A DNA stretch of 64,000 nucleotides, taken from contig JABLXG010000006.1 of the NCBI GenBank assembly GCA_013178165.1, positions 173,166 through 237,165 on the forward strand. The letters are read 5' to 3'. Below the pieces are notes generated by a model. It was not told the origin of the DNA, did no database searches, and saw only the letters and a program-made list of their open reading frames with translations. A program made the position numbers and the translations under genes. Shown here one piece after another: positions 26,849 to 37,796 of the stretch (position 1 is the first letter of the stretch; each line of letters begins with the position of its first letter). The stretch comes from Anaerolineae bacterium. Its GTDB lineage: Bacteria; Chloroflexota; Anaerolineae; Aggregatilineales; Ch27.

Positions 26849-26884
26849 GCCGTTCATCTCCATTATTATACAGAGATGAACGGC
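26849..26884. repeat. 12-base perfect inverted repeat around a TATAAT-like loop
   Basis: GCCGTTCATCTC (26849-26860) and GAGATGAACGGC (26873-26884) are exact inverted copies separated by 12 bases. On the minus strand the loop reads TGTATAATAATG, containing a perfect TATAAT. It lies between tatD and the GT2 gene, both on the minus strand. No T-run follows, so a plain terminator is unlikely. A hidden promoter flanked by an operator-like repeat is possible, but no -35 box is recognisable. Confidence 0.6.
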
Positions 26885-26907
26885 CAGTCCGGAGCGCCAC
26901 ACCCTGC

Positions 26908-29703
<2,796 letters not shown>

Positions 29704-30023
29704 CACAGACTCCCATCTGCCACCCGACACGGACAGCGCGCCCGATTATAGCCGAACTGGTGCAGACCGCTACCGCGAGTATGCCACCGCGGGAACTGGC
29801 AACGCATCGCCGTACCAAGCTGTCCCCCGTTTGCCAGGAAGTGCACTATGCCCCTGCGCCACACTGTCTGCCGATTGGTTGTCAAAAATAGGCGCGGGCA
29901 TATACTTATGCATGACCGGCGCCCCGGCGGAGTCCGCCGGCTCCGGCATGGCCGCCGGCAGCGACTGACCCTGTCGGTGACTGTCCGCCGTCTCATCTAC
30001 CAAGAGGGAGTGCGTATCCTGCT
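29704..30023. other. Divergent intergenic region between rmd and the membrane-anchored unknown gene
   Basis: About 320 bases with two oppositely facing start signals. For rmd there is a perfect -10 TATAAT on the minus strand (29750-29745) without a good -35 box. For the plus-strand gene there is a complete promoter at 29879-29906. I see no gene in between. Confidence 0.6.
29879..29906 (+). promoter_or_regulatory. Promoter of the membrane-anchored unknown gene
   Basis: TTGTCA (29879-29884), a 16-base spacer and TATACT (29901-29906) face the gene at 30024. Predicted transcription start is near 29913, leaving a leader of about 110 bases. Confidence 0.55.
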
Positions 30024-30707
30024 ATGGCCGAACAACCGGTGACCACCAGGGGCCGAACGACTCCGGAAGCCCTGTCCTGGCAATTCATTCTGCTGCTGGT
30101 TGTGATCGCTGTCCTCATCCCTCTGATCGCAACCGCCTTCAACAACGTTGAGCGTGCTACCAGGCCAACCCCCACCCCGCAGCCTGTTGACTTCTCCAGT
30201 GAGGCTTACCAGAGCCTCAACGACCTGGCGCTGGATACAACCTACAACGACGCCAGTGGCATTAGCCTCAACCATCCCGCCAGCTGGTTTGTTCTGCCGC
30301 TGCGTTCCGGGTTCTTTGTGCTGAGCAACTACGAAATCAATCCCGCCGCGCCAGAGTTCCCGGAAGATATCGTGCTCCTTCAGGTGCAAACCGGCCCGAT
30401 CAACTCCTTCACTTTGCCGGATAACACCAACCCAGAAAGCGGCACTTCACCCCGCGCCCTGCTGGAAGTCGTGACCGCCGATTCACCGGAGCCGATCGAG
30501 ATCGTCGACCGGCCCGTAGGCCAGGCAGCGGGGGCCAGTATCCACCTGGAAGATCAGGATACCGTCCGCGAGTTGACGCTGGTTACCCCCAATCCGGACG
30601 ATCTCATTGTCATTGAGACGAGCGCCGCCCCCGGCATGTGGCCAAATGTCAATGTCCTGCTGGGCCGGATCATCGACTCACTGACCTACACGCCACCGGC
30701 TGAGTAG
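30024..30707 (+). CDS. Membrane-anchored protein of unknown function
   Basis: I do not recognise this 227-residue protein. It has a polar start, one membrane anchor (about 20-38), a Pro-Thr linker (about 45-54) and an external domain of about 170 residues. The external region has phrases such as ISLNHPASWFVLP and DIVLLQVQTGP that resemble the PsbP/DUF-type small beta-alpha domains seen in exported lipoproteins. It is transcribed from its own promoter and is followed, after a second promoter, by the Fe-S/complex I genes. A role in the cell envelope is likely only from topology. Confidence 0.7.
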   Translation: MAEQPVTTRGRTTPEALSWQFILLLVVIAVLIPLIATAFNNVERATRPTPTPQPVDFSSEAYQSLNDLALDTTYNDASGISLNHPASWFVLPLRSGFFVLSNYEINPAAPEFPEDIVLLQVQTGPINSFTLPDNTNPESGTSPRALLEVVTADSPEPIEIVDRPVGQAAGASIHLEDQDTVRELTLVTPNPDDLIVIETSAAPGMWPNVNVLLGRIIDSLTYTPPAE

Positions 30708-30762
30708 CCGCAGCAGAGAGGCGGGAACCTGCGTGTAATTCGAACCCATCGCGTCGGATTTC

Positions 30763-30791
30763 TTGATCTGCGGGTGCCTTCGATGTACACT
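30763..30791 (+). promoter_or_regulatory. Promoter of the IscX-nuoB-nuoCD-nuoI operon
   Basis: TTGATC (30763-30768), a 17-base spacer and TACACT (30786-30791), preceded directly by TG. The predicted start near 30798 precedes the IscX-like gene by about 100 bases. Confidence 0.55.
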
Positions 30792-30899
30792 AGCCGACCA
30801 TTGACGTCAGAGATGCTGCCGGGGTTGCTCCCGCGTCGGATGTGGTTGCCGACGAAAGCAGTCAGCCCCGTCGGGATGGATAGCGCGCAACGCCAGATC

Positions 30900-31139
30900 A
30901 TGAGTGCATCTGCTGACACGCCCCACCCGCTGTACTGGGAATCATCGTATGAGATCGTCCTTCAGCTAATCGCCCGTTATCCGGACGTTGACCTGGATTC
31001 GTTGGGCCTGCAGGACCTGTACCAGATGATTGTGACCCTCCCCGATTTCGTCGATGACCCGGCGCTCGCTCATGATGACCTGTTGACGGAAATTCTGCGG
31101 GAGTACTACGAGGAGGCAACAACCCATGACCAACGGTGA
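30900..31139 (+). CDS. IscX-like small acidic protein (Fe-S assembly)
   Basis: About 79 residues from ATG 30900 (ATG 30876 is an alternative). The body reads [20 protein letters not shown] then [23 protein letters not shown] and ends in an acidic helix with ILREYYEE. This matches the layout of IscX/YfhJ: a W near the start, helical EI..L...YPD.D, DL...I..L.DF.DDP, then E.IL. In other bacteria IscX binds the cysteine desulfurase IscS and tunes Fe-S assembly. Its end overlaps the nuoB start, so it is made together with Fe-S-rich complex I subunits. No isc genes are nearby. Confidence 0.75.
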   Translation: MSASADTPHPLYWESSYEIVLQLIARYPDVDLDSLGLQDLYQMIVTLPDFVDDPALAHDDLLTEILREYYEEATTHDQR

Positions 31140-31791
31140 CAGTGGTCTCAAGGCGCTGCACAACCCGGATATCCCCGTGCCGGAGGAACTGCAATCGACG
31201 ATTGCGATCACCAGCCTGGATCGTATCTACAACTGGTGCAGAGCCAGATCGATGTGGCCGTTGCTTTTCGGCCTGGCCTGCTGTGCCATCGAAATGATTG
31301 CCGCTGCCGCCTCCCGCTATGACATCTCCCGCTTTGGCATGGAAGTGATGCGCCCCAGCCCGCGCCAGGCCGACCTGATGATCGTCTCCGGAACGGTCAC
31401 CAAGAAGATGGTCGTGCCGATCGTGCGCATCTATAACCAGATGGCCGAACCCAAGTACGTCCTGGCGATGGGCGCCTGCGCCAGTGGTGGTGGTCCCTTC
31501 AAAGAGGGCTACAACGTCGTCTCCGGCATCGACAAATACATCCCGGTAGATGTCTACGTGCCCGGCTGCCCTCCCACGCCGCAGGCCCTTATTCACGGCT
31601 TTCTGACCCTCCAGAAGAAGATCGAAAGCCAGTCTCTCCGCACCGTGCCGTGGTACCGCAGCGGCGAAAGCACCGCCGTCCCCATTCCGCTGCTGGGTCC
31701 GGATATCATCGACCCACGCCAGGCCGATCTCATCCGCCGTCAGGCCGTGCAAGCGGCTACGCAGGCCGCAACGGCCCCTTCTGAGGCTTAG
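31126..31791 (+). CDS. nuoB: NADH-quinone oxidoreductase subunit B (PSST)
   Basis: Carries the terminal Fe-S cluster N2 of complex I next to the quinone site. The 221-residue protein has the ligands C52-C53 (LACCAIEM), C118 (GACASGGG) and C148 (VPGCPPTP), all present. The membrane-facing helix with MWPLLFGL is typical. The last 50 residues, rich in Gln and Ala, extend beyond the usual protein. AGGAGG precedes the ATG, which overlaps the IscX-like gene by 14 bases. nuoCD follows after ten bases. Confidence 0.96.
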   Translation: MTNGDSGLKALHNPDIPVPEELQSTIAITSLDRIYNWCRARSMWPLLFGLACCAIEMIAAAASRYDISRFGMEVMRPSPRQADLMIVSGTVTKKMVVPIVRIYNQMAEPKYVLAMGACASGGGPFKEGYNVVSGIDKYIPVDVYVPGCPPTPQALIHGFLTLQKKIESQSLRTVPWYRSGESTAVPIPLLGPDIIDPRQADLIRRQAVQAATQAATAPSEA

Positions 31792-31801
31792 GGAGCAAGC
31801 A

Positions 31802-33658
31802 ATGGCTGAGAATCCTGCCGCCGAAGTAACGACTGCCAACCCTGTCGCCGAGGCAATTGCGGCGCTCAAAGCACAATTTCCGGATGCCGTAGTTGAGGAC
31901 AACCGCAAAGGCTACGCCGGGATTGTCGTCGACCCGGAGAAACTGGTCGAAGTCGCCACCGCCGCCCGTGATACGCTGGGCTACAACTACCTCTCCAGCG
32001 CCACCGCCGTGGATTACCTGGGCAAGGGCGACTACTTTGAGATGGTCTACCACACCTATCGCGTCCCGGCTGGCGGCCCGCCATTGGTCATCAAAGCGCG
32101 CACCCCGCGGGACAGAGCCACCCTGCCTTCCGTGATCAGCGTCTGGCCAGGCGCTGACTTCCAGGAACGTGAAGCCTACGACCTGATGGGCATCCGATTC
32201 GAGGGGCATCCCAACCTCAAGCGCATCCTGCTCTGGGAGGGGTTTGACGGTCATCCGCTCCGCAAAGACTGGAAAGAAGCCTATTACGAGCAGGACCAGA
32301 AGCCCTTTGACAGCCGCTGGCCGCAGGGGCGGGTATACCGCGCCGAAGAGCGTAATCCCTACGGCAAGAACGTGCGCTACCCGGAGGGATTCACGCTGGA
32401 CGATTTCACCCCGGTCGGTGAGGCGCCCAATTACGATGGAGTCGATCTGGGCATCAATGTGCAGGAGATGGCTACCCCCGGCCTCAAGACCGATCGTCTG
32501 GTGGTCAACCTCGGCCCGCATCACCCCAGCACGCATGGTGTGTTCCGCATGGTTGTCACCCTCAATGGCGAGACGGTAGAAGACCTCCAGCCAGTCATGG
32601 GCTACCTGCACCGCAACCATGAGAAGATCGGCGAGCGTAACACCTTCCTGCAGAACATGCCCTTTACCGATCGGCTGGACTACATCACCAGCATGTCCAA
32701 CAACCTGGGCTACGCGCTGGCGGTGGAGCACCTTCTCTCGCTTGGCCCCCGTTACCAGCCACCTACCTACCGCGCCGAGGTTATCCGCGTGCTCATGGTG
32801 GAGCTAACCCGTGTGGTCAGCCACATGTGGGCGATCGGCTTCCTGCTGAACGACCTGGGCGCTTTCTACACCCCCGCTCTCTATGCGATCGCTGAACGCG
32901 AACTGATCCTCGACTTCTTCGAGGCTGTCGCTGGCAGCCGGATGATGTGCAACTACATGCGTTTTGGCGGGGTCTTCAAAGACCTGCCAGAGCGCATCCA
33001 GGGCATCCCTCTGCTGGCCAACGATCGCGTCCGTAACGAAGCCACGCTGGACTACCTGGCCAACATCATCAACGAGCGTCTGCCGCGCGCCATTGACGAA
33101 CTGGACGATTACCTTACCCATAACGAGATCATCGTTACCCGGTGCCAGGGCGTCGGCATCCTGCCGCCAGAGATGGCGATCGCCTACAGTGCCGCCGGGC
33201 CAGTGCTGCGGGCCAGTGGCGTACCGTATGATGTGCGCCGCGCTGAGCCATACAGCATCTATCCGGAGCTGGATTTTGACGTGGCCGTACGCTACAACGG
33301 CGACATCTACGACCGCTATCTGTTGCGCATTGATGAGATGCGTCAAAGCGTGCGCATTCTCAAGCAGCTTCTCCCGCGCCTGCGCGAGACCGAAGGCCAG
33401 CCGATCATCTCCGGTAGTAAGGCCTACAGCCCGCGCGTGCCGGAAGGCGAGGCTTATGGCCGGGTGGAAAACCCCAAGGGCGAACTGGGCTACTACGTGG
33501 TCTCCGACGGCGGCCAGAACCCCTGGCGCTATCACGTCCGCTCCCCCAGTTACATTAACCTGACCGCCCTTGGCCCGATGGCCAAGGGCCACAAAGTCGC
33601 CGACATCGTCGCCATTCTGGGTAGCATCGACATCATCCTGGGCGAGGTTGACCGCTAG
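31802..33658 (+). CDS. nuoCD: NADH-quinone oxidoreductase fused subunits C and D
   Basis: A single 618-residue chain. The N-terminal C domain (about 15-180; [36 protein letters not shown] is split over the family motif) is joined through a linker to the D domain (about 225-618). In D the quinone-site motif [14 protein letters not shown], the [12 protein letters not shown] segment and the C-terminal [34 protein letters not shown] region are clear. Together they form part of the quinone-reducing module with nuoB. The fusion occurs in several bacterial lineages. No nuoA, E-H or J-N genes are in the window. Confidence 0.96.
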   Translation: MAENPAAEVTTANPVAEAIAALKAQFPDAVVEDNRKGYAGIVVDPEKLVEVATAARDTLGYNYLSSATAVDYLGKGDYFEMVYHTYRVPAGGPPLVIKARTPRDRATLPSVISVWPGADFQEREAYDLMGIRFEGHPNLKRILLWEGFDGHPLRKDWKEAYYEQDQKPFDSRWPQGRVYRAEERNPYGKNVRYPEGFTLDDFTPVGEAPNYDGVDLGINVQEMATPGLKTDRLVVNLGPHHPSTHGVFRMVVTLNGETVEDLQPVMGYLHRNHEKIGERNTFLQNMPFTDRLDYITSMSNNLGYALAVEHLLSLGPRYQPPTYRAEVIRVLMVELTRVVSHMWAIGFLLNDLGAFYTPALYAIAERELILDFFEAVAGSRMMCNYMRFGGVFKDLPERIQGIPLLANDRVRNEATLDYLANIINERLPRAIDELDDYLTHNEIIVTRCQGVGILPPEMAIAYSAAGPVLRASGVPYDVRRAEPYSIYPELDFDVAVRYNGDIYDRYLLRIDEMRQSVRILKQLLPRLRETEGQPIISGSKAYSPRVPEGEAYGRVENPKGELGYYVVSDGGQNPWRYHVRSPSYINLTALGPMAKGHKVADIVAILGSIDIILGEVDR

Positions 33659-33684
33659 CAGGTGCGGCCTGCTGAGGAGATACC

Positions 33685-34341
33685 ATGTACGGACTGGGCA
33701 TTCTCAAAGGAATGGGCGTCACGCTCAAGCACTTCCTCGACACGTACATCGAGGACCTACGCTTCCTGGGTAAGGGCAAGCGCACCGATGTCGCCTTCAA
33801 CCTGCGCCAGGGTGGCAGAAACCAGCGGCTGGGACTGTTCACCGTCGAGTACCCCGAAGAGAAGATCGCCGTCCCGGAACGCTTCCGCTTCATCCCGTTC
33901 CTGGTCATCAACAACCTGGATGCAGAGGAAGACGCCGGCAAAATCTGGTGCACCAGTTGCGGCATCTGCGCCAAGGTCTGCCCGCCCCAATGCATCTGGA
34001 TCGTGCGCGGCACCGACCCGGAGACTGGCCGCCCCAAACCGGAGCCGGAAGAGTTTTACATCGATATCGACATCTGCATGAACTGCGGCCTGTGCGCGGA
34101 GTTCTGCCCGTTCGACGCGATCAAGATGGATCACGACTACGAACTGGCCAGCTATGACCGCACCACGCATCACATCTTTGACAAAGCCAGGCTCTCTAAA
34201 GAGTTCCGCTACTGGCGCTCCATCGCCCCGACGATCTCCGCCGAAGAAGCGGAAGCACGCGGCGGCTGGGAACACAAAGATGTGCTGAAGGAAAAGGCCA
34301 AAGCCTCCCGTGCTGCTGACAAGGCTGCTGGCGCCAGCTAG
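33685..34341 (+). CDS. nuoI: NADH-quinone oxidoreductase subunit I (two 4Fe-4S clusters)
   Basis: Ferredoxin-like subunit that passes electrons to NuoB. The 218 residues contain two complete cluster motifs, CTSCGICAKVCPPQCIW (near 90-106) and CMNCGLCAEFCPF (near 132-144). GAGGAGA precedes the ATG. The N-terminus (about 1-35) is an amphipathic helix that would pack on the membrane arm. The C-terminal 60 residues are Lys/Ala-rich and longer than usual. Last gene of the B-CD-I cluster; a terminator follows within 26 bases. Confidence 0.95.
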   Translation: MYGLGILKGMGVTLKHFLDTYIEDLRFLGKGKRTDVAFNLRQGGRNQRLGLFTVEYPEEKIAVPERFRFIPFLVINNLDAEEDAGKIWCTSCGICAKVCPPQCIWIVRGTDPETGRPKPEPEEFYIDIDICMNCGLCAEFCPFDAIKMDHDYELASYDRTTHHIFDKARLSKEFRYWRSIAPTISAEEAEARGGWEHKDVLKEKAKASRAADKAAGAS

Positions 34342-34366
34342 CGGCGTACGCCGCCCGGAAACGATC

Positions 34367-34403
34367 ACGCCCCCGTGACAGTTCAGCGCTGCAACGGGGG
34401 CGT
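34367..34403 (+). terminator. Terminator after nuoI
   Basis: ACGCCCCCGT pairs perfectly with ACGGGGGCGT around a 17-nt loop and is followed by TTCGTTC. It sits 26 bases after the nuoI stop codon and should end the iscX-nuoB-CD-I transcript. Confidence 0.75.
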
Positions 34404-34476
34404 TTCGTTCAGCCACACCGTCGCTGCCAGCCCACTGTTTACTCTGTGTGACTGGCGTTGGAGAGGGGGAAACCAC

Positions 34477-34818
34477 GTGCTATACCAGCAGGATACTGAT
34501 TTGCTCTTCCCACCGCGCGTTATCCCGGCGCTGGCCCGGCTGCGTGGGCCGGGTTGGCAGCGGTTGATCGCGCATCTCGCATCACTGCCGCAGAATCACC
34601 CTGAGGTCCTCGGCTTCATGCTGATGATGGTGCGACTGGACGGCTGCCTGACCTGTTATGCAGACAGCTACCGGGCCATGCGTGGTTGCACCCTGTGTGC
34701 TCAGCAGGCCATCGCCCGCTTCAAAGGCACCGATCAGGAGTTGATGGCGCTCTGGCGGACCGCATGTCAGGACATTCATCACTGGTTGAGTGAGGGCATT
34801 ACTCCTGAAATTCTGTGA
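34477..34818 (+). CDS. Small Cys-rich conserved-type protein of unknown function
   Basis: About 113 residues from GTG 34477, which is preceded by a GAGAGGGGGA ribosome site. I do not recognise a named family. The central part has two CxxC pairs (C57-x2-C60 in GCLTCYADSYRAMRG and C71-x2-C74 in CTLCAQQ) that look like a small zinc or Fe-S site. The flanks are helical. It lies between the complex I genes and the Fe-S carrier Mrp, which makes a metal- or cluster-related role possible, but this is context only. Confidence 0.75.
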   Translation: MLYQQDTDLLFPPRVIPALARLRGPGWQRLIAHLASLPQNHPEVLGFMLMMVRLDGCLTCYADSYRAMRGCTLCAQQAIARFKGTDQELMALWRTACQDIHHWLSEGITPEIL

Positions 34819-34936
34819 TCGAGTGGACGCCCCGCCCGGACACGCTACAATTATGGTGATTCCCATCTGAAAAACTCGCCAATAGCGAGATACGCAGCCC
34901 GCCTTCTGCTGGCGTTAACAGAATGAGTGATGATCA

Positions 34937-36001
34937 ATGAGTGACCAATCTCCCCACTATCAGGCCGTCATGGATGCCTTGCGTACCGTTAACGATCCGG
35001 AACTGCACCGTGATATCGTGTCGCTGGGCATGGTTCGCGACCTGCAGATTGAAGACGGCGTCGCCCGTTTCACGATTGTGCTGACCACGCCGGCTTGCCC
35101 GCTCAAAGACGTCTTCATCCAGGAATGCCGTCAGGCCCTGGTCGGCAAGGTTGACGGCATCACCGATGTGCAGATCGCCTGGGACAGCCGTGTTCCCACC
35201 GACAGGCGCCTGCATGGCCGGCTTGATACTGCCATGCGCTCAATCATCGCCATCAGCAGCGGCAAAGGTGGCGTTGGCAAGAGCACCGTTGCTGTCAACC
35301 TGGCCATCGCCCTGGCCCAGAGTGGCGCGCGGGTGGGGCTACTGGATGCCGATATCCTCGGTCCGAACATTCCGATCATGGTTGGGCTGACCTCCGGTAA
35401 GCCGCGGGTCAGCCCGGATCAGAAACTGGTGCCTTTTGAGGTATATGGGGTGCAGGTCATGAGCATGGGCTTCCTGATCGAACCGGGCAAGCCACTCGTC
35501 TGGCGCGGCCCCATGTTGCACGGTGTCATCCGCCAGTTCTTCAACGATGTCGCCTGGGACAGGCTGGACTACCTGATCGTCGACCTGCCGCCGGGGACAG
35601 GCGACGCGCAACTGAGCCTGGCGCAGAGTGTGCCACTGACTGGCGCGGTCATCGTCACTCAGCCACAGGAAGTAGCGCTTGACGACGCCGCCCGTGGCCT
35701 GCACATGTTTGAGGAACTGCAAGTCCCCATCCTGGGCATTGTGGAGAACATGAGCGGCGACTTCTTTGGGGAAGGCGGGGGTGAGAAACTGGCCCAGGCC
35801 ACCGGTGTGCCCTTCCTGGGGCGCATCCCACTGGACGCCAGGATTCGCATTGGCGGCGATACCGGCAGGCCGATCGTCCTGGAACACGCCGATAGCCCTG
35901 CCGCGCAGGCCTTCTGCCAGGTTGCCCAGGCGGTAGCCAGCCGGGCAAGTGTGATCATGCTCGGCAATAGCGATGTGATCCCGCTCAACATCATCGGCTG
36001 A
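34937..36001 (+). CDS. Mrp/ApbC family Fe-S cluster carrier ATPase
   Basis: P-loop NTPase that binds and delivers Fe-S clusters, 354 residues. The N-terminal MIP18/DUF59 domain (about 8-80) is joined to the ATPase domain, which shows the deviant Walker [18 protein letters not shown] (about 107-123) and DADILGPN (136-143), DLPPGTGD (near 218), the NBP35 hallmark. The usual C-terminal CxxC that holds a bridging cluster in Mrp homologues is not obvious here; the protein ends [15 protein letters not shown]. It stands just downstream of the complex I cluster and may supply its Fe-S needs (inference). Convergent with the next gene. Confidence 0.93.
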   Translation: MSDQSPHYQAVMDALRTVNDPELHRDIVSLGMVRDLQIEDGVARFTIVLTTPACPLKDVFIQECRQALVGKVDGITDVQIAWDSRVPTDRRLHGRLDTAMRSIIAISSGKGGVGKSTVAVNLAIALAQSGARVGLLDADILGPNIPIMVGLTSGKPRVSPDQKLVPFEVYGVQVMSMGFLIEPGKPLVWRGPMLHGVIRQFFNDVAWDRLDYLIVDLPPGTGDAQLSLAQSVPLTGAVIVTQPQEVALDDAARGLHMFEELQVPILGIVENMSGDFFGEGGGEKLAQATGVPFLGRIPLDARIRIGGDTGRPIVLEHADSPAAQAFCQVAQAVASRASVIMLGNSDVIPLNIIG

Positions 36002-36022
36002 TCAGCGCAGATGCGGACAGCA

Positions 36023-36062
36023 GGCAAGAGCCGGAGGCATGGGCACTGCCCCGGCTCCTGCC
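36023..36062. terminator. Bidirectional-type hairpin between convergent genes
   Basis: GAGCCGG pairs with CCGGCTC, extended by four more pairs after one mismatch, around a 16-nt loop. It lies between the Mrp stop and the stop of the convergent small membrane protein gene. Without a T-run its efficiency is uncertain. Confidence 0.5.
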
Positions 36063-36064
36063 CA

Positions 36065-36343
36065 TCATTCGTTGCCCAGGACTTCGATCTCGTCCTCGCT
36101 GGAACGCGGCGGGTTGCTCCGCCCGATCAACACCCAAAAGAGGGCGTTCAGCACCAGCGCCGCGCCGAAGGCCCAGGCGCCCTCGCTGTGCCAGTCGCGA
36201 TAAACGATGTACCGCCTGACCAGTTCGCCGGCACCCAGCGCCAGCAAAGCAATCCAACGGCGGCGCTTTGGCTCCGTACGCTGCACCAGCAGAATCAGAA
36301 AGGCGAATACCGCTGTTAGCCCTAACCAGGCTTCCCAGTTCAT
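36065..36343 (-). CDS. Small membrane protein of unknown function
   Basis: 92 residues from ATG 36343, preceded by GAGG. Three membrane helices are predicted (about 4-22, 32-48 and 58-74) with positively charged loops (RTEPKRRRW). I cannot assign it to a family. It lies between two convergently or divergently placed operons and has no close partner. A real gene is suggested by the good ribosome site, the hydrophobic periodicity and the absence of any better frame. Confidence 0.65.
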   Translation of the reverse strand: MNWEAWLGLTAVFAFLILLVQRTEPKRRRWIALLALGAGELVRRYIVYRDWHSEGAWAFGAALVLNALFWVLIGRSNPPRSSEDEIEVLGNE

Positions 36344-36442
36344 AGTTGCCTCAGGGGAAAACAGGCATGCTGTGCGTGCCTCATTATAGAGCGCCCGCCA
36401 GGCCCTTTCAATCACAGCATGCGTCACGCCACCGTATGGCAG

Positions 36443-36471
36443 TTGACAAGGTTATACCATTCGCACACAAT
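36443..36471 (+). promoter_or_regulatory. Promoter of the partner-switching cassette
   Basis: A perfect TTGACA (36443-36448), a 17-base spacer and CACAAT (36466-36471). Predicted start near 36478, 80 bases before the STAS gene. Confidence 0.55.
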
Positions 36472-36557
36472 AGGGGCCTGTATATCCTGTTCAATGGCCG
36501 GTTGATCTCTGCGGCAGCAGAATCACAACAGCACAGCAGTCAAGGAGAAGACGCTGA

Positions 36558-36890
36558 ATGGAAATCAAAACCTCGGAACTGAAACGGGTCACCCTCCTGG
36601 AGGTCAGCGGGCGCATCGACAGTACCAACGCCAACGAGCTAGGCGAAGCGCTGAACGCGGCGATCGACAGCGGTCGTACCCAGATCGTCCTCGACCTGGC
36701 TAACGTTGACTACATGAGCAGCGCCGGCCTGCGCGAACTGGTCAGCGCCCTCAAGAAAGTCAAGCGCGGTACGGGCGATCTGCGTCTGGCCTCGGTCTCT
36801 GGTCGCGTGCTGGAAGTACTGGAACTGGCCGGCCTGGATACCATCTTCGAGATCTACCCGACCCAGGTGGAAGCTGTCGGCAGCTTCTAG
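36558..36890 (+). CDS. STAS-domain anti-sigma-factor antagonist (RsbV/SpoIIAA-like)
   Basis: A 110-residue single STAS domain. In known partner switches such proteins, when unphosphorylated, bind a HATPase kinase and free its target. The conserved loop VDYMSSAGLRE (about 50-60) carries the phosphorylatable serine (S54/S55), and VSGRIDSTNA is the usual first strand. The gene is directly followed, after 15 bases, by a kinase-STAS fusion and then a phosphatase, so the three parts of a partner switch lie together. Confidence 0.93.
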   Translation: MEIKTSELKRVTLLEVSGRIDSTNANELGEALNAAIDSGRTQIVLDLANVDYMSSAGLRELVSALKKVKRGTGDLRLASVSGRVLEVLELAGLDTIFEIYPTQVEAVGSF

Positions 36891-36905
36891 CGCCCAGGAC
36901 ACCGC

Positions 36906-37718
36906 ATGATGGCTGAGAAACACCGCATGATCATTCCTGGCATTCAACGCCTGGTTCCGGATGTCTGCGACTTTGTAGAATCCATTGCCCTGCGGGCAAA
37001 CCTGAATGATCGTGCGATCTACCATTGCCAGATGGCGGTTGATGAAGCGTGCACCAATATCATCGAGCATGGCTTTCGCAACAGCGACACGCCCGGTCAC
37101 ATTGAGATCACCTGTCAGGACGAGCCGGATCGCTACCGGATCACGATTATCGACGACAGCCCGCCGTTTAACCCGCTGCTCCAGGAAAACCCCGACCCCA
37201 CCACCCCCCTCACCGATCGTGAGCCGGGCGGCTGGGGCATCTTCTTCATCAAGAAGATGATGGACGAAGTCAGCTACACCCTGGAGAATGGCCGTAACAA
37301 GCTGACCTTGGTCAAGCTTAAGACGCCTGAGAATGTGCGGGAACCGATTCCGGCGTTGCCGGACGAGCAGAATGGCATGATACGCGAATATCCCGGCGGC
37401 ATCTGGGGAATAACTCCCAGCGGACGGCTGGACAGCAACACCGCTCCAGCCCTGCAAAGTTTGCTGGACGATCAACTGGCCAGCGGACACATCAACCTGC
37501 TCATCGACATGAGCGAAGTATCGTATATTTCGACAAGCGGCCTCAAAGCTCTGGTCAACGCCTGGCGGAGCGCCCAGGGGAAAGGGGGCCGCGTTGTGCT
37601 GGCGGGCATGCGCGCGCAAATCTACGAAGTCTTTGAGACAGTGGGTTTTGACCAGATTTTCGATATCTTTGCCACGCCAGAAGAAGCGCTACATCACCTG
37701 AGGAACCAGACTGCCTAG
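36906..37718 (+). CDS. RsbW-like HATPase kinase fused to a STAS domain
   Basis: 270 residues with two domains. The N-terminal part (about 10-140) is a serine-kinase-type HATPase of the anti-sigma-factor family, with the N-box MAVDEACTNIIEHGF (E47, N51), the D-box IIDDSPPFNP and the glycine lid EPGGWGIFFIKKMMDEV. The C-terminal part (about 160-270) is a STAS domain with SYISTSGLKAL, where T210 or S211 would be phosphorylated. Having kinase and antagonist in one chain is unusual. It could autophosphorylate in cis or hold a partner. Start ATG 36906 lies 15 bases past the STAS gene. Confidence 0.92.
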   Translation: MMAEKHRMIIPGIQRLVPDVCDFVESIALRANLNDRAIYHCQMAVDEACTNIIEHGFRNSDTPGHIEITCQDEPDRYRITIIDDSPPFNPLLQENPDPTTPLTDREPGGWGIFFIKKMMDEVSYTLENGRNKLTLVKLKTPENVREPIPALPDEQNGMIREYPGGIWGITPSGRLDSNTAPALQSLLDDQLASGHINLLIDMSEVSYISTSGLKALVNAWRSAQGKGGRVVLAGMRAQIYEVFETVGFDQIFDIFATPEEALHHLRNQTA

Positions 37719-37796
37719 GGCCACTGCCAGCCGGAGGGCTGAACGGCTCAGGGCAGTCTGGGCCATCCCGCCTGCGCCAGAAGGACCGCGATCGCT

